Shown: one piece after another, positions 29,129-37,539 of the stretch
Position numbering within the stretch: position 1 is the first letter of the stretch
How the letters are laid out: each line of letters begins with the position of its first letter
Source of the DNA: Streptomyces sp. WAC08241
Lineage (GTDB): Bacteria; Actinomycetota; Actinomycetes; Streptomycetales; Streptomycetaceae
Assembly: GCA_007858575.1 (NCBI GenBank)
Contig: CP042279.1
Location: forward strand, 3,846,501-3,910,500
Reading direction: 5' to 3'
Length of the DNA stretch: 64,000 nucleotides
The notes under the pieces: generated by a model
Database searches by the model: none
The model's input: only the letters and a program-made list of their open reading frames with translations
Told to the model about the DNA's origin: nothing
Program-made: the position numbers and the translations under genes

Positions 29129-30125
29129 TCAGCGGCGTTCGGACTTCGCCGAGCGCGACATGAGTTCCTTGAGGGCGACGATCGGCGGCTTGCCCTCGTG
29201 GACGATCGAGACGACCGTCTCGGTGATCGGCATGTCGACGCCGTGGCGGCGGGCCAGATCGAGCACGGACTCGCAGGACTTGACGCCCTCGGCGGTCTGC
29301 CGGGTGGCGGCGATGGTCTCCTGGAGGGTCATCCCGCGGCCCAGGTTGGTGCCGAAGGTGTTGTTCCGGGAGAGCGGCGAGGAGCAGGTGGCGACCAGGT
29401 CGCCGAGGCCGGCGAGGCCGGCGAAGGTGAGCGGGTCGGCGCCCATGGCGAGGCCGAGCCGGGTGGTCTCGGCGAGGCCGCGGGTGATGAGCGTGGCCTT
29501 GGAGTTGTCGCCGAGTCCCATGCCGTTGGCGATGCCGACGGCGAGGCCGATGACGTTCTTGACGGCCCCGCCGAGCTCGCAGCCCACCACGTCGGTGTTG
29601 GTGTACGGGCGGAAGTACGGGGTCATGCAGGCGGTCTGGAACCGCTGGCGACCGTCTCGTCGACGCAGGCGACGACGGCGGCGGCGGGCTGCCGGGAGGC
29701 GATCTCCAGGGCCAGGTTGGGGCCGGAGAGGACGGCGACGCGCTCGGCGGGGACGTCGGCGACCTCCATGACGACCTCGCTCATCCGCTCGGCGGTGCCG
29801 AGTTCGACGCCCTTCATGAGGGAGACGAGGACGGTGTCGGGGGCGAGGAGCGGCTTCCAGGCGGCGAGGTTGCCGCGGAGGGTCTGGGAGGGACGACCAG
29901 GACGGTGAAGTCGGCGTCCGCGGCGGCCTCGGCCGGGTCGGCGGTGGCCGTGATCGCGCCGGGGAGTTCGATCCCCGGCAGGTAGTCGGGGTTGGTCCGG
30001 GTGGTGTTGATCTCCTTCGCGAGCTCGGCGCGGCCCCAGAGGCTCACCTCGCAGCCCGCGTCGGCGAGCACCATGGCGAAGGCGGTGCCCCAGGATCCGT
30101 TGCCGAAGACGGCTGCCCTGGTCAT
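29129..30125 (-). CDS. gpsA: NAD(P)-dependent glycerol-3-phosphate dehydrogenase GpsA (frame interrupted)
   Basis: GpsA makes sn-glycerol-3-phosphate for phospholipids. The N-terminal Rossmann motif is AVFGNGSWGTAFAMVLADAG, followed by SGPNLALEIA and GCELGGAVKNVIGLAVGIANGM with the catalytic lysine. It ends MSRSAKSERR. Length is about 333 codons. Frame changes lie near 29,895 and 29,635. The ATG overlaps the plsC stop (ATGA), so plsC and gpsA form a phospholipid-synthesis operon. Confidence 0.94.
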
Positions 30126-30869
30126 TTGGCGTTCCCTTCGGCGGCCTTGCGCCGCTGTTCCAGGCGGGCCCTGCGGTGGTCGTACGGTTCGGCGGGCGCC
30201 TTCTCGCCGCGGACCTCCTCCAGGAGGGCGGTGATGGCGGCCATGATGGTCTCGGTGGCCTCGCGGAGCACCTCGGGCGTGGGGTCGAGCCCGTGGAAGC
30301 GGGAGAGGTCGACCGGCGGACCGGCCTGCACGATCAGCGTCTTGCGGGGAACAGCCGGAACTTGTTCTCCTTGGCGTACGGCGGCATCGCGAGGTTCGCG
30401 CCCCACTGGGCCACCGGGATGACGGGGCCTCGGTGAGCAGCGCGACGCGGGCGGCGCCGGTCTTGCCGGCCATGGGCCACATGTCGGGGTCGCGGGTCAG
30501 GGTGCCCTCGGGGTAGAAGGCGACGCACTCGCCGCGCTCGATGGCGTCGACAGCGGCGCGGAAGGCGTCGAGCGCGTCGGTCGTCTCGCGGTAGACGGGG
30601 ATCTGGCCGGTGCCGCGCAGCATCGTGCCGACGAAGGAGCCCCTGAAGAGGGCGGCCTTGGCGAGGAAGGCGGGACGCGGCCGGTGTTGTACTGGTAGTG
30701 CGCGTAGGAGAGCGGGTCCAGGTAGGAGTTGTGGTTCACGGCGGTGATGAATCCGCCGTCGGCCGGGATGTGCTCCGTGCCGCGCCAGTCCCGCTTGAAC
30801 AGAACCACCAGGGGGTTTGGCGATGACCGCCGCGAGGCGGTACCAGAAGCCGATTCTGCGGCGGGGCAC
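30122..30869 (-). CDS. plsC: 1-acyl-sn-glycerol-3-phosphate acyltransferase (frame interrupted)
   Basis: This enzyme acylates lysophosphatidate. The HX4D motif is NHNSYLDP, the substrate motif is FYPEGTLTRDP, and VIPVAQWGANLAMPPYA follows. It starts MPRRRIGFWYRLAAVIAKP at a GTG. Length is about 250 codons. Frame changes lie near 30,815, 30,680, 30,430 and 30,345. It is translated into gpsA. Confidence 0.9.
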
Positions 30870-30995
30870 GCGGACACCTTTCTCCGGGACTGGCTGGCAG
30901 GGGGTCAGTGTCGCCCCATGCTCCTGCTCTGTCGAGTGACACCGTACGCCCCGGCCCCTCGGGCGGGCCGCACGGGCGGGACAGAATGGTCGGCG

Positions 30996-31641
30996 ATGAA
31001 CACCGATGCGGACGACGGCTGGTCCCTCGTCGTACCCCTGAAGCCCCTTGCCCTGGCGAAGAGCAGGCTGGCCGCGGCGGCGGGCGCGCGACTGCGCCCC
31101 GGCTCGCGCTCGCGTTCGCCGAGGACACGGTGGGGGCGGTGCTGGAGTGCGCGCGGGTGCGGGAGGCGGTGGTCGTCACCGACGATCCCGCGGCCGGGGC
31201 GGCTCTCGCGGCGCTGGGCGCGCGGATCGTGCCGGACGCGCCGGCGGCGGGCTCAACGCGGCGCTCGCGCACGGGGCGCGGGCCGTGCGGGCCCGGCGTC
31301 CGCACGCGCGCGTGGCGGCGCTCAACGCGGACCTCCCCGCGCTGCGCCCGGCGGAGCTGGCCCGGGTCCTGGACGCGGCCCTGGGATTTCCGAGGGCATT
31401 TCTCGCGGACGCCGCCGAAATCGGTACGACATTCCTCTCGGCTGCTCCGGGAGTGGAATTGGCACCGGCATTCGGGGGCGCGTCGAGGCGGCGGCATTTG
31501 TCGTCGGGGGCGGTGGAAATCCGGCTCGCGGGGGTGGATTCCGTACGCCGGGACGTGGACACCGGGGAGGACCTGGCGGCGGCCCGGGAGCTGGGGCTCG
31601 GCCCGCGGACGGCCGCCCGGTGGCTGCCGGCGGCCGGATAG
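30996..31641 (+). CDS. fbiD: Phospho(enol)lactate/PEP guanylyltransferase CofC/FbiD (frame interrupted)
   Basis: This enzyme activates phosphoenolpyruvate (or phospholactate) with GTP in coenzyme F420 synthesis. The N-terminus WSLVVPLKPLALAKSRLAAA has the nucleotidyltransferase pattern; LALAFAEDTVGAV, VVVTDDPAA and VAALNADLPALRPAEL follow, and ARWLPAAG ends it. Two bases are missing (near 31,100 and 31,250). Length is about 216 codons. It is divergent from plsC. The rest of the F420 pathway is not in the window. Confidence 0.87.
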
Positions 31642-31651
31642 GCTGCGGTCC

Positions 31652-31861
31652 ATGCAGGCGACCGCGTACACGTACGACCCCGAGACCCGCAGCGGCAGCG
31701 TGCTGCTCGACGACGGCACCCCGGTGGAGTTCGGGACGGAGGCCTTCGAGGCGGGCGGGCTCCTGCTGCTGCGGCCGGGCCAGCGGGTGCGGATCGAGAC
31801 GGAGCCGGGCGGCCCGGGGAGCGGCCCGCGGATCACGCTGGTGACGCTCCAGACGTTCTAG
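31652..31861 (+). CDS. Small conserved protein, 69 aa, possible OB-like fold
   Basis: The frame is intact, from an ATG 11 bases after the fbiD stop. It begins MQATAYTYDPETRSGSVLLD and continues with alternating beta-like segments (FGTEAFEAGGLLLLRPGQRV, IETEPGG, ITLVTLQTF). The pattern resembles a short cold-shock-like or OB barrel. I know no function. It is likely co-transcribed with fbiD. Confidence 0.7.
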   Translation: MQATAYTYDPETRSGSVLLDDGTPVEFGTEAFEAGGLLLLRPGQRVRIETEPGGPGSGPRITLVTLQTF

Positions 31862-31880
31862 GAGCCGTTCGACGCGCCGC

Positions 31881-31910
31881 GGGCTGGGCTCCCCGAGGGG
31901 AGCCCGGCCC
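31881..31910. terminator. Bidirectional terminator between 69-aa gene and hupS
   Basis: Arms GGGCTGGGCTCCCC and GGGGAGCCCGGCCC surround a very short loop, with one G-T pair. It lies between the two convergent genes. Confidence 0.75.
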
Positions 31911-31931
31911 GGCGGATCGTTCCCGCACGTC

Positions 31932-32632
31932 CTACTTCTTGGCGGCGGTCTTCTTGGCGGTGGTCTTGCGCGCCGTCGTCTTCTTGGCGGGCGCCTTCGT
32001 CGCCGTGGCCTTCTTCGCGGCCGGCGCGGTCTTCTTGGCGGCCGAGGTCTTCTTGGCCGCGGCGGCCGTGGTGGTCTTCTTCGCGGCGGCGGAGGTCTTC
32101 TTGGCCGCGGCGGTGGTCGCGGTCTTCTTCGCCGGGGTCGCCTTCTTGGCGGCCGCCGCGGTGGTCTTCTTCGTGGGCGTCGCCTTCTTCGCGACGGCCG
32201 CGGTGGTCTTCTTGGCCGGGGTCGCCTTCTTCGCGGCGGCCTTCTTGGCGGTGGTGGCCTTCTTGGCGGCGGCCTTCTTGACCGTCGCGGAGGCGCCGCC
32301 GGTGAGGCTGCCCTTGGGGGCCTTCTTGACGGAGACCTCGCCGCCCTTGGGGAGCTTCTTCGAGCCGCTGACCAGGTCCTTGAAGCCCTGACCGGCGCGG
32401 AAGCGGGGACGGAGGTCTTCTTCACGCGGACCCGCTCACCCGTCTGCGGGTTGCGGGCGTAGCGGGCCGGCCGGTCGACCTTCTCGAACGAGCCGAAACC
32501 CGTGACGGAGACCCGGTCGCCCCCGACCACGGCACGCACGATGGCGTCGAGCACGTGGTCGACGGCTTCGGCGGCCTGCTGGCGACCGCCCATCTTGTCG
32601 GCAATCGCTTCTACGAGCTGCGCCTTGTTCAC
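31932..32632 (-). CDS. hupS: HU-family nucleoid protein with Lys/Ala-rich tail, HupS (frame interrupted)
   Basis: The N-terminal 95 residues are a standard HU domain (MNKAQLVEAIADKMGGRQQA, VTGFGSFEKVDRPARYARNP). The C-terminal half consists of repeated AAKK, TAKK and PAKK units like histone H1, ending TARKTTAKKTAAKK. This two-part form is the actinobacterial HupS type that condenses the spore nucleoid (literature). One base is missing near 32,408, in the run before RFRAGQGFKDLVSG. The GTG start follows AGGGGAAG. Confidence 0.93.
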
Positions 32633-32683
32633 GTCTTCCCCTTCGGAGACATTGCCAGAACGAAAGTGTTCAAGCTTTTTCGC

Positions 32684-32712
32684 ACGTTAGGCATGTATAT
32701 ACCGCAAATCAA
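32684..32712 (-). promoter_or_regulatory. Putative hupS promoter
   Basis: On the minus strand TTGATT (32,712-32,707) and TAACGT (32,689-32,684) are separated by 17 bases, in a distinctly AT-rich island 52 bp before the hupS start. Confidence 0.5.
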
Positions 32713-32775
32713 ACACGAAACGGTCTAATCATTCTAGTGCCGCAACGCGGAAGAGCCGTTGCGGAGTTCCTGGTG

Positions 32776-33003
32776 TCAGTCGTCCTCTGGGAATCGGCCC
32801 TCGTCGAGGTCCTTCATCAACCGGTCCAGACGCGTCGCCGCGTCCTTGAGATCGTGCTTCGCCGCGGCCGTCACGACCAGCAGCTTCCGGGACAGCGCCA
32901 TCCTTACGCCCTCCGGGACTTGCAGTGAGCGCACCCTTGTGTGCGCTTCCTTCAATCGGGCGGCGACTGCCTCGTAGAGCTCGAGTTGGCTGTCGCGTTC
33001 CAT
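32776..33003 (-). CDS. Conserved helical protein, 75 aa, unknown function
   Basis: Intact frame starting MERDSQLELYEAVAARLKEA, with a charged, amphipathic helical composition (LLVVTAAAKHDLKDAATRLD) and an acidic end DEGRFPEDD. It lies between leuD and hupS as in other streptomycetes (recollection). I assign no function. Confidence 0.72.
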   Translation of the reverse strand: MERDSQLELYEAVAARLKEAHTRVRSLQVPEGVRMALSRKLLVVTAAAKHDLKDAATRLDRLMKDLDEGRFPEDD

Positions 33004-33054
33004 GCACCGATTGTGCCATCTAGGGCGAGTTGTCGCCCGACAGGGGCTCAACAG

Positions 33055-33086
33055 ACTGCGCCCCCACCGGAGGGTGGGGGCGCAGT
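33055..33086. terminator. Terminator after leuCD
   Basis: Arms ACTGCGCCCCCACC and GGTGGGGGCGCAGT with a 4-base loop lie 16 bp beyond the leuD stop. Confidence 0.85.
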
Positions 33087-33101
33087 CGTGAAAAGCGCTG
33101 C

Positions 33102-33695
33102 TCAGACCGTAATTGTACGGGGTTTGAAGGAAGGCCTGGCCGCCTCGTAGGCCGCGATGTCGGCTTCGTTCTGAAGGGTGAGGCTGATGTCGTCGAGTCC
33201 GTTCAGGAGGCGCCAGCGGGCGTTCTCGTCGAGCTCGAAGTCGGCGTCGATCCCGGCGGCCAGGACCTTGCGGCGCTCCAGGTCGACGGTGACCTCGGCG
33301 GTCGGGTCGGCCTCGGTCAGCTCCCAGAGCGCGTCCACCGTCTCCTGCGGCAGGACGACGGTCAGCAGGCCGTTCTTCAGCGAGTTGCCGCGGAAGATGT
33401 CGGCGAAGCGGGAGGAGATCACGGCCTGGAAGCCGTAGTTCTGGAGCGCCCAGACGGCGTGCTCGCGGGAGGAGCCGGTGCCGAAGTCGGGGCCGGCGAC
33501 CAGGACCGTGGCGCCCTGCCGCTCGGGGCGGTTGAGGACGAACTCGGAGTCCTTGCGCCAGGCCTCGAAGAGGCCGTCCTCGAAGCCGTCGCGGGTGACC
33601 TTCTTCAGCCAGTGCGCGGGGATGATCTGGTCGGTGTCGACGTTGCTGCGGCGCAGCGGGACGGCCCGGCCGGTGTGTGTGGTGAAGGCTTCCAT
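33102..33695 (-). CDS. leuD: 3-isopropylmalate dehydratase small subunit
   Basis: LeuD forms isopropylmalate isomerase with LeuC in leucine synthesis. The intact 197-aa frame shows LRRSNVDTDQIIPAHWLKKV, GPDFGTGSSREHAVWALQNY (substrate loop) and SRFADIFRGNSLKNGLL. It follows leuC with a 6-base gap. Confidence 0.97.
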   Translation of the reverse strand: MEAFTTHTGRAVPLRRSNVDTDQIIPAHWLKKVTRDGFEDGLFEAWRKDSEFVLNRPERQGATVLVAGPDFGTGSSREHAVWALQNYGFQAVISSRFADIFRGNSLKNGLLTVVLPQETVDALWELTEADPTAEVTVDLERRKVLAAGIDADFELDENARWRLLNGLDDISLTLQNEADIAAYEAARPSFKPRTITV

Positions 33696-33701
33696 GGTTC
33701 C

Positions 33702-35123
33702 TCAGACTCCCGCGGGCGTGGCGACGTCGGACAGATCGGCCGGGGAGGCCAGATGGCCCAGTACGGCGGTGGCGGCGGCGACCTGGGGGAGACCAGGTGG
33801 GTCCGGCCGCCCTTGCCCTGCCGGCCCTCGAAGTTGCGGTTGGAGGTGGACGCGGAGCGCTCGCCGGGAGCCAGTTGGTCGGGGTTCATGCCCAGGCACA
33901 TCGAGCAGCCCGCGTGCCGCCATTCGGCGCCGGCCTCCTTGAAGACCTTGTCCAGGCCCTCCTCGACGGCCTGAGGGCGACCCGGACGGAGCCGGGGACG
34001 ACCAGCATCCGGACGCCGTCGGCGACCCTGCGGCCCTGGAGCAGGTCCGCGGCGTTGCGCAGGTCCTCGATGCGGCCGTTGGTGCAGGAGCCTACGAAGA
34101 CGGTGTCGACCTTGATGTCGCGCAGCGGCTGCCCGGCGGTCAACCCCATGTACTCCAGGGCCTTTTCGGCGGCGAGGCGCTCCGAAGCGTCTTCGTACGA
34201 AGCCGGGTCGGGGACGTTCGCCGAAAGCGGGGCCCCCTGGCCGGGGTTGGTGCCCCAGGTGACGAACGGCGCCAGGGAGGCGGCGTCGATGACGACCTCG
34301 GCGTCGAAGACCGCGTCCTCGTCGGACCTCAGGGTCTTCCAGTACGCGACGGCGGCGTCCCAGTCCTCGCCCTCGGGAGCGTGGGCGCGGCCCTTCAGGT
34401 AGGCGAAGGTGGTCTCGTCGGGGGCGATCATGCCCGCGCGGGCGCCGGCCTCGATCGACATGTTGCAGATGGTCATCCGGGCCTCCATCGAGAGCTTCTC
34501 GACGGCGGAGCCGCGGTACTCCAGGACGTAGCCCTGGCCGCCGCCGGTGCCGATCTTCGCGATGATCGCCAGGATCAGGTCCTTGGCGGTGACGTCTCGG
34601 GCAGCTCGCCGTCGACCGTGATGGCCATGGTCTTCGGGCGGGCCAGCGGCAGGGTCTGGGTGGCGAGGACGTGCTCGACCTGGCTGGTGCCGATGCCGAA
34701 CGCCAGCGCGCCGAAGGCGCCGTGCGTGGAGGTGTGGGAGTCGCCGCAGACCACGGTGGTGCCGGGCTGGGTCAGGCCGAGCTGGGGGCCCACGACGTGG
34801 ACGACGCCCTGCTCGACGTCGCCCAGCGAGTGCAGCCGGACGCCGAACTCGGCACAGTTCTTGCGGAGGGTCTCGAGCTGGGCGCGGGAGACGGGGTCGG
34901 CGATCGGCTTGTCGATGTCGAGGGTCGGGGTGTTGTGGTCCTCGGTGGCGATGGTGAGGTCGAGGCGCCGCACCTGGCGGCCGTTCTGGCGGAGACCGTC
35001 GAAGGCCTGCGGGCTGGTCACCTCGTGCAGCAGGTGCAGATCGATGAAGAGGAGGTCGGGCTCGCCCTCGGCGCGCCGGACGACGTGGTCGTCCCAGACC
35101 TTCTCCGCGAGTGTCCTACCCAT
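33702..35123 (-). CDS. leuC: 3-isopropylmalate dehydratase large subunit (frame interrupted)
   Basis: This is the iron-sulfur subunit of isopropylmalate isomerase. Present are VCGDSHTSTHGAFGALAFGI, the three cluster cysteines in FVGSCTNGR and CLGMNPDQ, plus NMSIEAGARAGMIAPDE and STSNRNFEGRQGKGGRTHL. Length is about 475 codons. It starts MGRTLAEKVWDDH. Frame changes lie near 34,595, 33,970 and 33,795. It is divergent from ndgR, which is expected to control it. Confidence 0.95.
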
Positions 35124-35228
35124 CGCTTTCCCTCCGGCCGACGTCTACGCCGGCACAACTAGAGACCCGTTTCGCGGGCCGTCGTGCGGCCGCCCCACCA
35201 GAGTGACAAGTTCCTCGAAATTGAACTT

Positions 35229-35249
35229 GCGTTTCACAGAGTGAGACGC
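35229..35249. promoter_or_regulatory. Palindromic operator candidate between leuC and ndgR
   Basis: GCGTTTCAC-AGA-GTGAGACGC is a 9+9 dyad with one mismatch, 13 bp before the ndgR start and about 106 bp before leuC. It fits an IclR-family (NdgR) site acting on both divergent genes. Confidence 0.6.
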
Positions 35250-35261
35250 GAATATCGTTGC

Positions 35262-35978
35262 ATGGACAACTCTAGCGGCGTAGGCGTTCTCGACAAGGCA
35301 GCCCTTGTCCTGAGCGCCCTGGAGTCCGGTCCGGCCACCCTCGCAGGACTGGTCGCGGCGACGGGACTCGCACGACCCACGGCACATCGTCTCGCCGTGG
35401 CACTGGAACACCACCGGATGGTGGCGCGTGACATGCAGGGCCGGTTCATCCTCGGACCGCGCCTCGCGGAGCTCGCCGCCGCGGCCGGCGAGGACCGCCT
35501 CCTCGCGACCGCGGGCCCGGTGCTCACGCACCTGCGCGACGTCACCGGCGAGAGCGCCCAGCTCTACCGGCGCCAGGGCGACATGCGCATCTGCGTGGCG
35601 GCGGCCGAGCGGTTTTCCGGCCTCCGGGACACGGTCCCGGTCGGTTCGACGCTGACGATGAAGGCCGGCTCGTCGGCGCAGATCCTGATGGCCTGGGAGG
35701 AGCCCGAGCGGCTGCACTGCGGTCTCCAGGGCGCCCGCTTCACGGCGACCGCCCTGTCGGGCGTGCGGCGCCGCGGCTGGGCCCAGTCGATCGGCGAGCG
35801 GGAGCCGGGCGTGGCGTCCGTCTCCGCGCCCGTGCGCGGCCCCTCGAACCGCGTGGTGGCCGCCGTGTCGGTCTCGGGCCCCATCGAGCGCCTGACGCGC
35901 CACCCGGGCCGCATGCACGCCCAGGCGGTCATCGACGCCGCCGCCCGCCTCTCCGAGGCGCTCCGCCGCAACGGCTGA
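35262..35978 (+). CDS. ndgR: IclR-family regulator NdgR
   Basis: The frame is intact at 238 aa from the ATG at 35,262; an upstream in-frame start at 35,184 is unlikely because it would run through the operator. The N-terminal winged helix reads AALVLSALESGPATLAGLVAATGLARPTAHRLA; the C-terminal effector domain contains LYRRQGDMRICVAAAERFSG and VAAVSVSGPIERL. NdgR regulates branched-chain amino acid and other amino-acid-dependent genes in Streptomyces (literature). Its place opposite leuCD is the conserved arrangement. Confidence 0.94.
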   Translation: MDNSSGVGVLDKAALVLSALESGPATLAGLVAATGLARPTAHRLAVALEHHRMVARDMQGRFILGPRLAELAAAAGEDRLLATAGPVLTHLRDVTGESAQLYRRQGDMRICVAAAERFSGLRDTVPVGSTLTMKAGSSAQILMAWEEPERLHCGLQGARFTATALSGVRRRGWAQSIGEREPGVASVSAPVRGPSNRVVAAVSVSGPIERLTRHPGRMHAQAVIDAAARLSEALRRNG

Positions 35979-36001
35979 CGCTCCACCGCTCCCCGTTCGT
36001 C

Positions 36002-36037
36002 CCGGCCCACCGCTCCAACGCCGCAGCGGTGGGCCGG
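36002..36037 (+). terminator. Terminator after ndgR
   Basis: Arms CCGGCCCACCGCT and AGCGGTGGGCCGG with a 10-base loop lie 23 bp after the ndgR stop. Confidence 0.8.
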
Positions 36038-36086
36038 AGTTGTGTCTGGGGCCGGACGCCGCGGAGACGGCGAGGAGGGATAGTGA

Positions 36087-36115
36087 AGAAGCCCTCCCCG
36101 AAGGGAAGGGCTTCT
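36087..36115 (-). terminator. Hairpin after the tRNA array
   Basis: Arms AGAAGCCCT and AGGGCTTCT, with a partly paired interior, lie just past the last tRNA in its direction of transcription. Confidence 0.6.
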
Positions 36116-36123
36116 CCTGTGCG

Positions 36124-36195
36124 TACCCCCGACCGGATTCGAACCGGCGCTACCGCCTTGAGAGGGCGGCGTGCTAGGCCGCTACACAACGGGGC
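36124..36195 (-). tRNA. tRNA-Glu (CTC), copy with a missing base in the acceptor stem
   Basis: The anticodon arm CCGCC-CTCTCAA-GGCGG gives anticodon CTC. The sequence is identical to the two other Glu copies except that the 5' acceptor strand has one C fewer (72 nt instead of 73), leaving the stem unable to pair fully. This looks like the same homopolymer loss seen in the genes. CCA is not encoded. Confidence 0.88.
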
Positions 36196-36236
36196 CTTGT
36201 GGATCATCGTCCACGGTTGCAGATGAGCTCTGCGAG

Positions 36237-36308
36237 CTGGCCTACCTGGACTCGAACCAAGAATGACGGTACCAGAAACCGTAGTGTTGCCAATTACACC
36301 ATAGGCCA
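36237..36308 (-). tRNA. tRNA-Gln (CTG)
   Basis: 72 nt with acceptor arms TGGCCTA and TAGGCCA, anticodon loop TTCTGGT (CTG) and T-arm GGTTCGAGTCC. Confidence 0.93.
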
Positions 36309-36322
36309 TGGTGGTTAAACCG

Positions 36323-36395
36323 TACCCCCGACCGGATTCGAACCGGCGCTACCGCCTTGAGAGGGCGGCGTGCTAGGCCGCTACACAACGGGGGC
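36323..36395 (-). tRNA. tRNA-Glu (CTC)
   Basis: 73 nt with full acceptor pairing GCCCCCG with CGGGGGT, anticodon CTC and T-arm GGTTCGAATCC. Confidence 0.95.
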
Positions 36396-36456
36396 CCTAG
36401 CGATCCTGCATCGGGTTCACCGGGAGCTACCCAAGTGATCCCGCGGGAAGGATCTG

Positions 36457-36529
36457 TACCCCCGACCGGATTCGAACCGGCGCTACCGCCTTGAGAGGGC
36501 GGCGTGCTAGGCCGCTACACAACGGGGGC
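36457..36529 (-). tRNA. tRNA-Glu (CTC)
   Basis: Identical to the copy at 36,323-36,395. It lies with tRNA-Gln in a unit that is duplicated at 36,124-36,308. Confidence 0.95.
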
Positions 36530-36570
36530 TTTGTGGATGATCGTCCACGGTTGCAGATGAGCTCTGCGAG

Positions 36571-36642
36571 CTGGCCTACCTGGACTCGAACCAAGACTAA
36601 CTGAACCAGAATCAGTCGTGCTGCCAATTACACCATAGGCCA
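36571..36642 (-). tRNA. tRNA-Gln (CTG)
   Basis: 72 nt. It differs from the other Gln copy in the anticodon stem (ACTGA with TCAGT in place of ACGGT with ACCGT) and in the variable region, yet has the same anticodon CTG. First gene of the array. Confidence 0.94.
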
Positions 36643-36734
36643 CCGGGGCAACCTCCCCACCAGGGGGATCTTGCTCGGCTTGCGCTTTCCGGGTTTTCGC
36701 CTTTCGGCTTGCTCCCCTCGGCGCAGGAAGAACA

Positions 36735-37456
36735 TTACCCGAAGGTGGACCGCGCTCCAAAACGGGTATCCCGGCGCAGCAGGTCGGGGAGGGCGCTCAG
36801 CTCCGTGATCCGGTGCAGCTCGGGCCGGCCGCCGCTGTCCGAGCGGTCCAGCCAGATCCCCAGGAGCCCAGCCTCCGCCGCGCCCCGGGCGTCGATGTCC
36901 GGCTGGTCCCCGACGTACGCCACCTGGTGCGGGGCAGGCCGAGGGCGGTGCAGGCGGCGTGGAAGGCCTCCGGGGCGGGCTTGGCCACGCCGAGCTCGGC
37001 GGCGCACAGGACGGCCTCGAAGCGGTCCCGGATGCCCAGGATCCGGAGCTTGCGCTCCTGGTTGCGGATGCTGGAGTTCGACAGGACCGCGTGACGGTAG
37101 TCACGGGCCAGCAGGTCGAGCACGGGCACGGTGTCGGGGAAGAGCGCCCAGGCCGCCTCGTAGTGGACGACGTACCGGTCGAACCAGGCGTCGGCCTCGT
37201 CGGGGGTGAGCTCCGGCCTGCCGAGGAAGTCGCGGACCCGGTCGCGGCGCTGGTCCAGGAAGTCGCCGCCCTCCCGCTCGAAGCGGCGCCAGTGGAGGAC
37301 GGTGAGCTCCCGCCACCGGTCGAGGGCCGCCTCCACCGAGCCGAACCCTTCGAGGAGCCCTTCGGCCGCGAGGTGGCCGCGCATCCCGGCCGTGTCGGCG
37401 GTGGCGTAGTCGAAGATCGTGTCATCGATGTCCCAGAGGACCGCCCGGATGGTCAT
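36735..37456 (-). CDS. HAD-family hydrolase (frame interrupted)
   Basis: About 241 codons starting MTIRAVLWDIDDTIFDYATA, with the nucleophile Asp in WDIDDT, then VLSNSS, KPAPEAFHAA and YVGDQPDIDARGA as HAD motifs II-IV. A helical cap domain lies between motifs I and II. The type matches YjjG or phosphoglycolate-phosphatase-like enzymes, substrate unknown. One base is missing near 36,935. It follows gltX after a terminator. Confidence 0.88.
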
Positions 37457-37484
37457 GGGGCCACGGTACCGACGGCGGGTGTGG

Positions 37485-37520
37485 AAGGGGGCGGCGACCG
37501 GATCCGGTCGCTGCCCCCTT
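37485..37520 (-). terminator. Terminator after gltX
   Basis: An 18-bp inverted repeat with one mismatch, AAGGGGGCGGCGACCGGA against TCCGGTCGCTGCCCCCTT, starts 20 bp past the gltX stop. Confidence 0.85.
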
Positions 37521-37539
37521 CCGCACACCGGTGCGGTGC

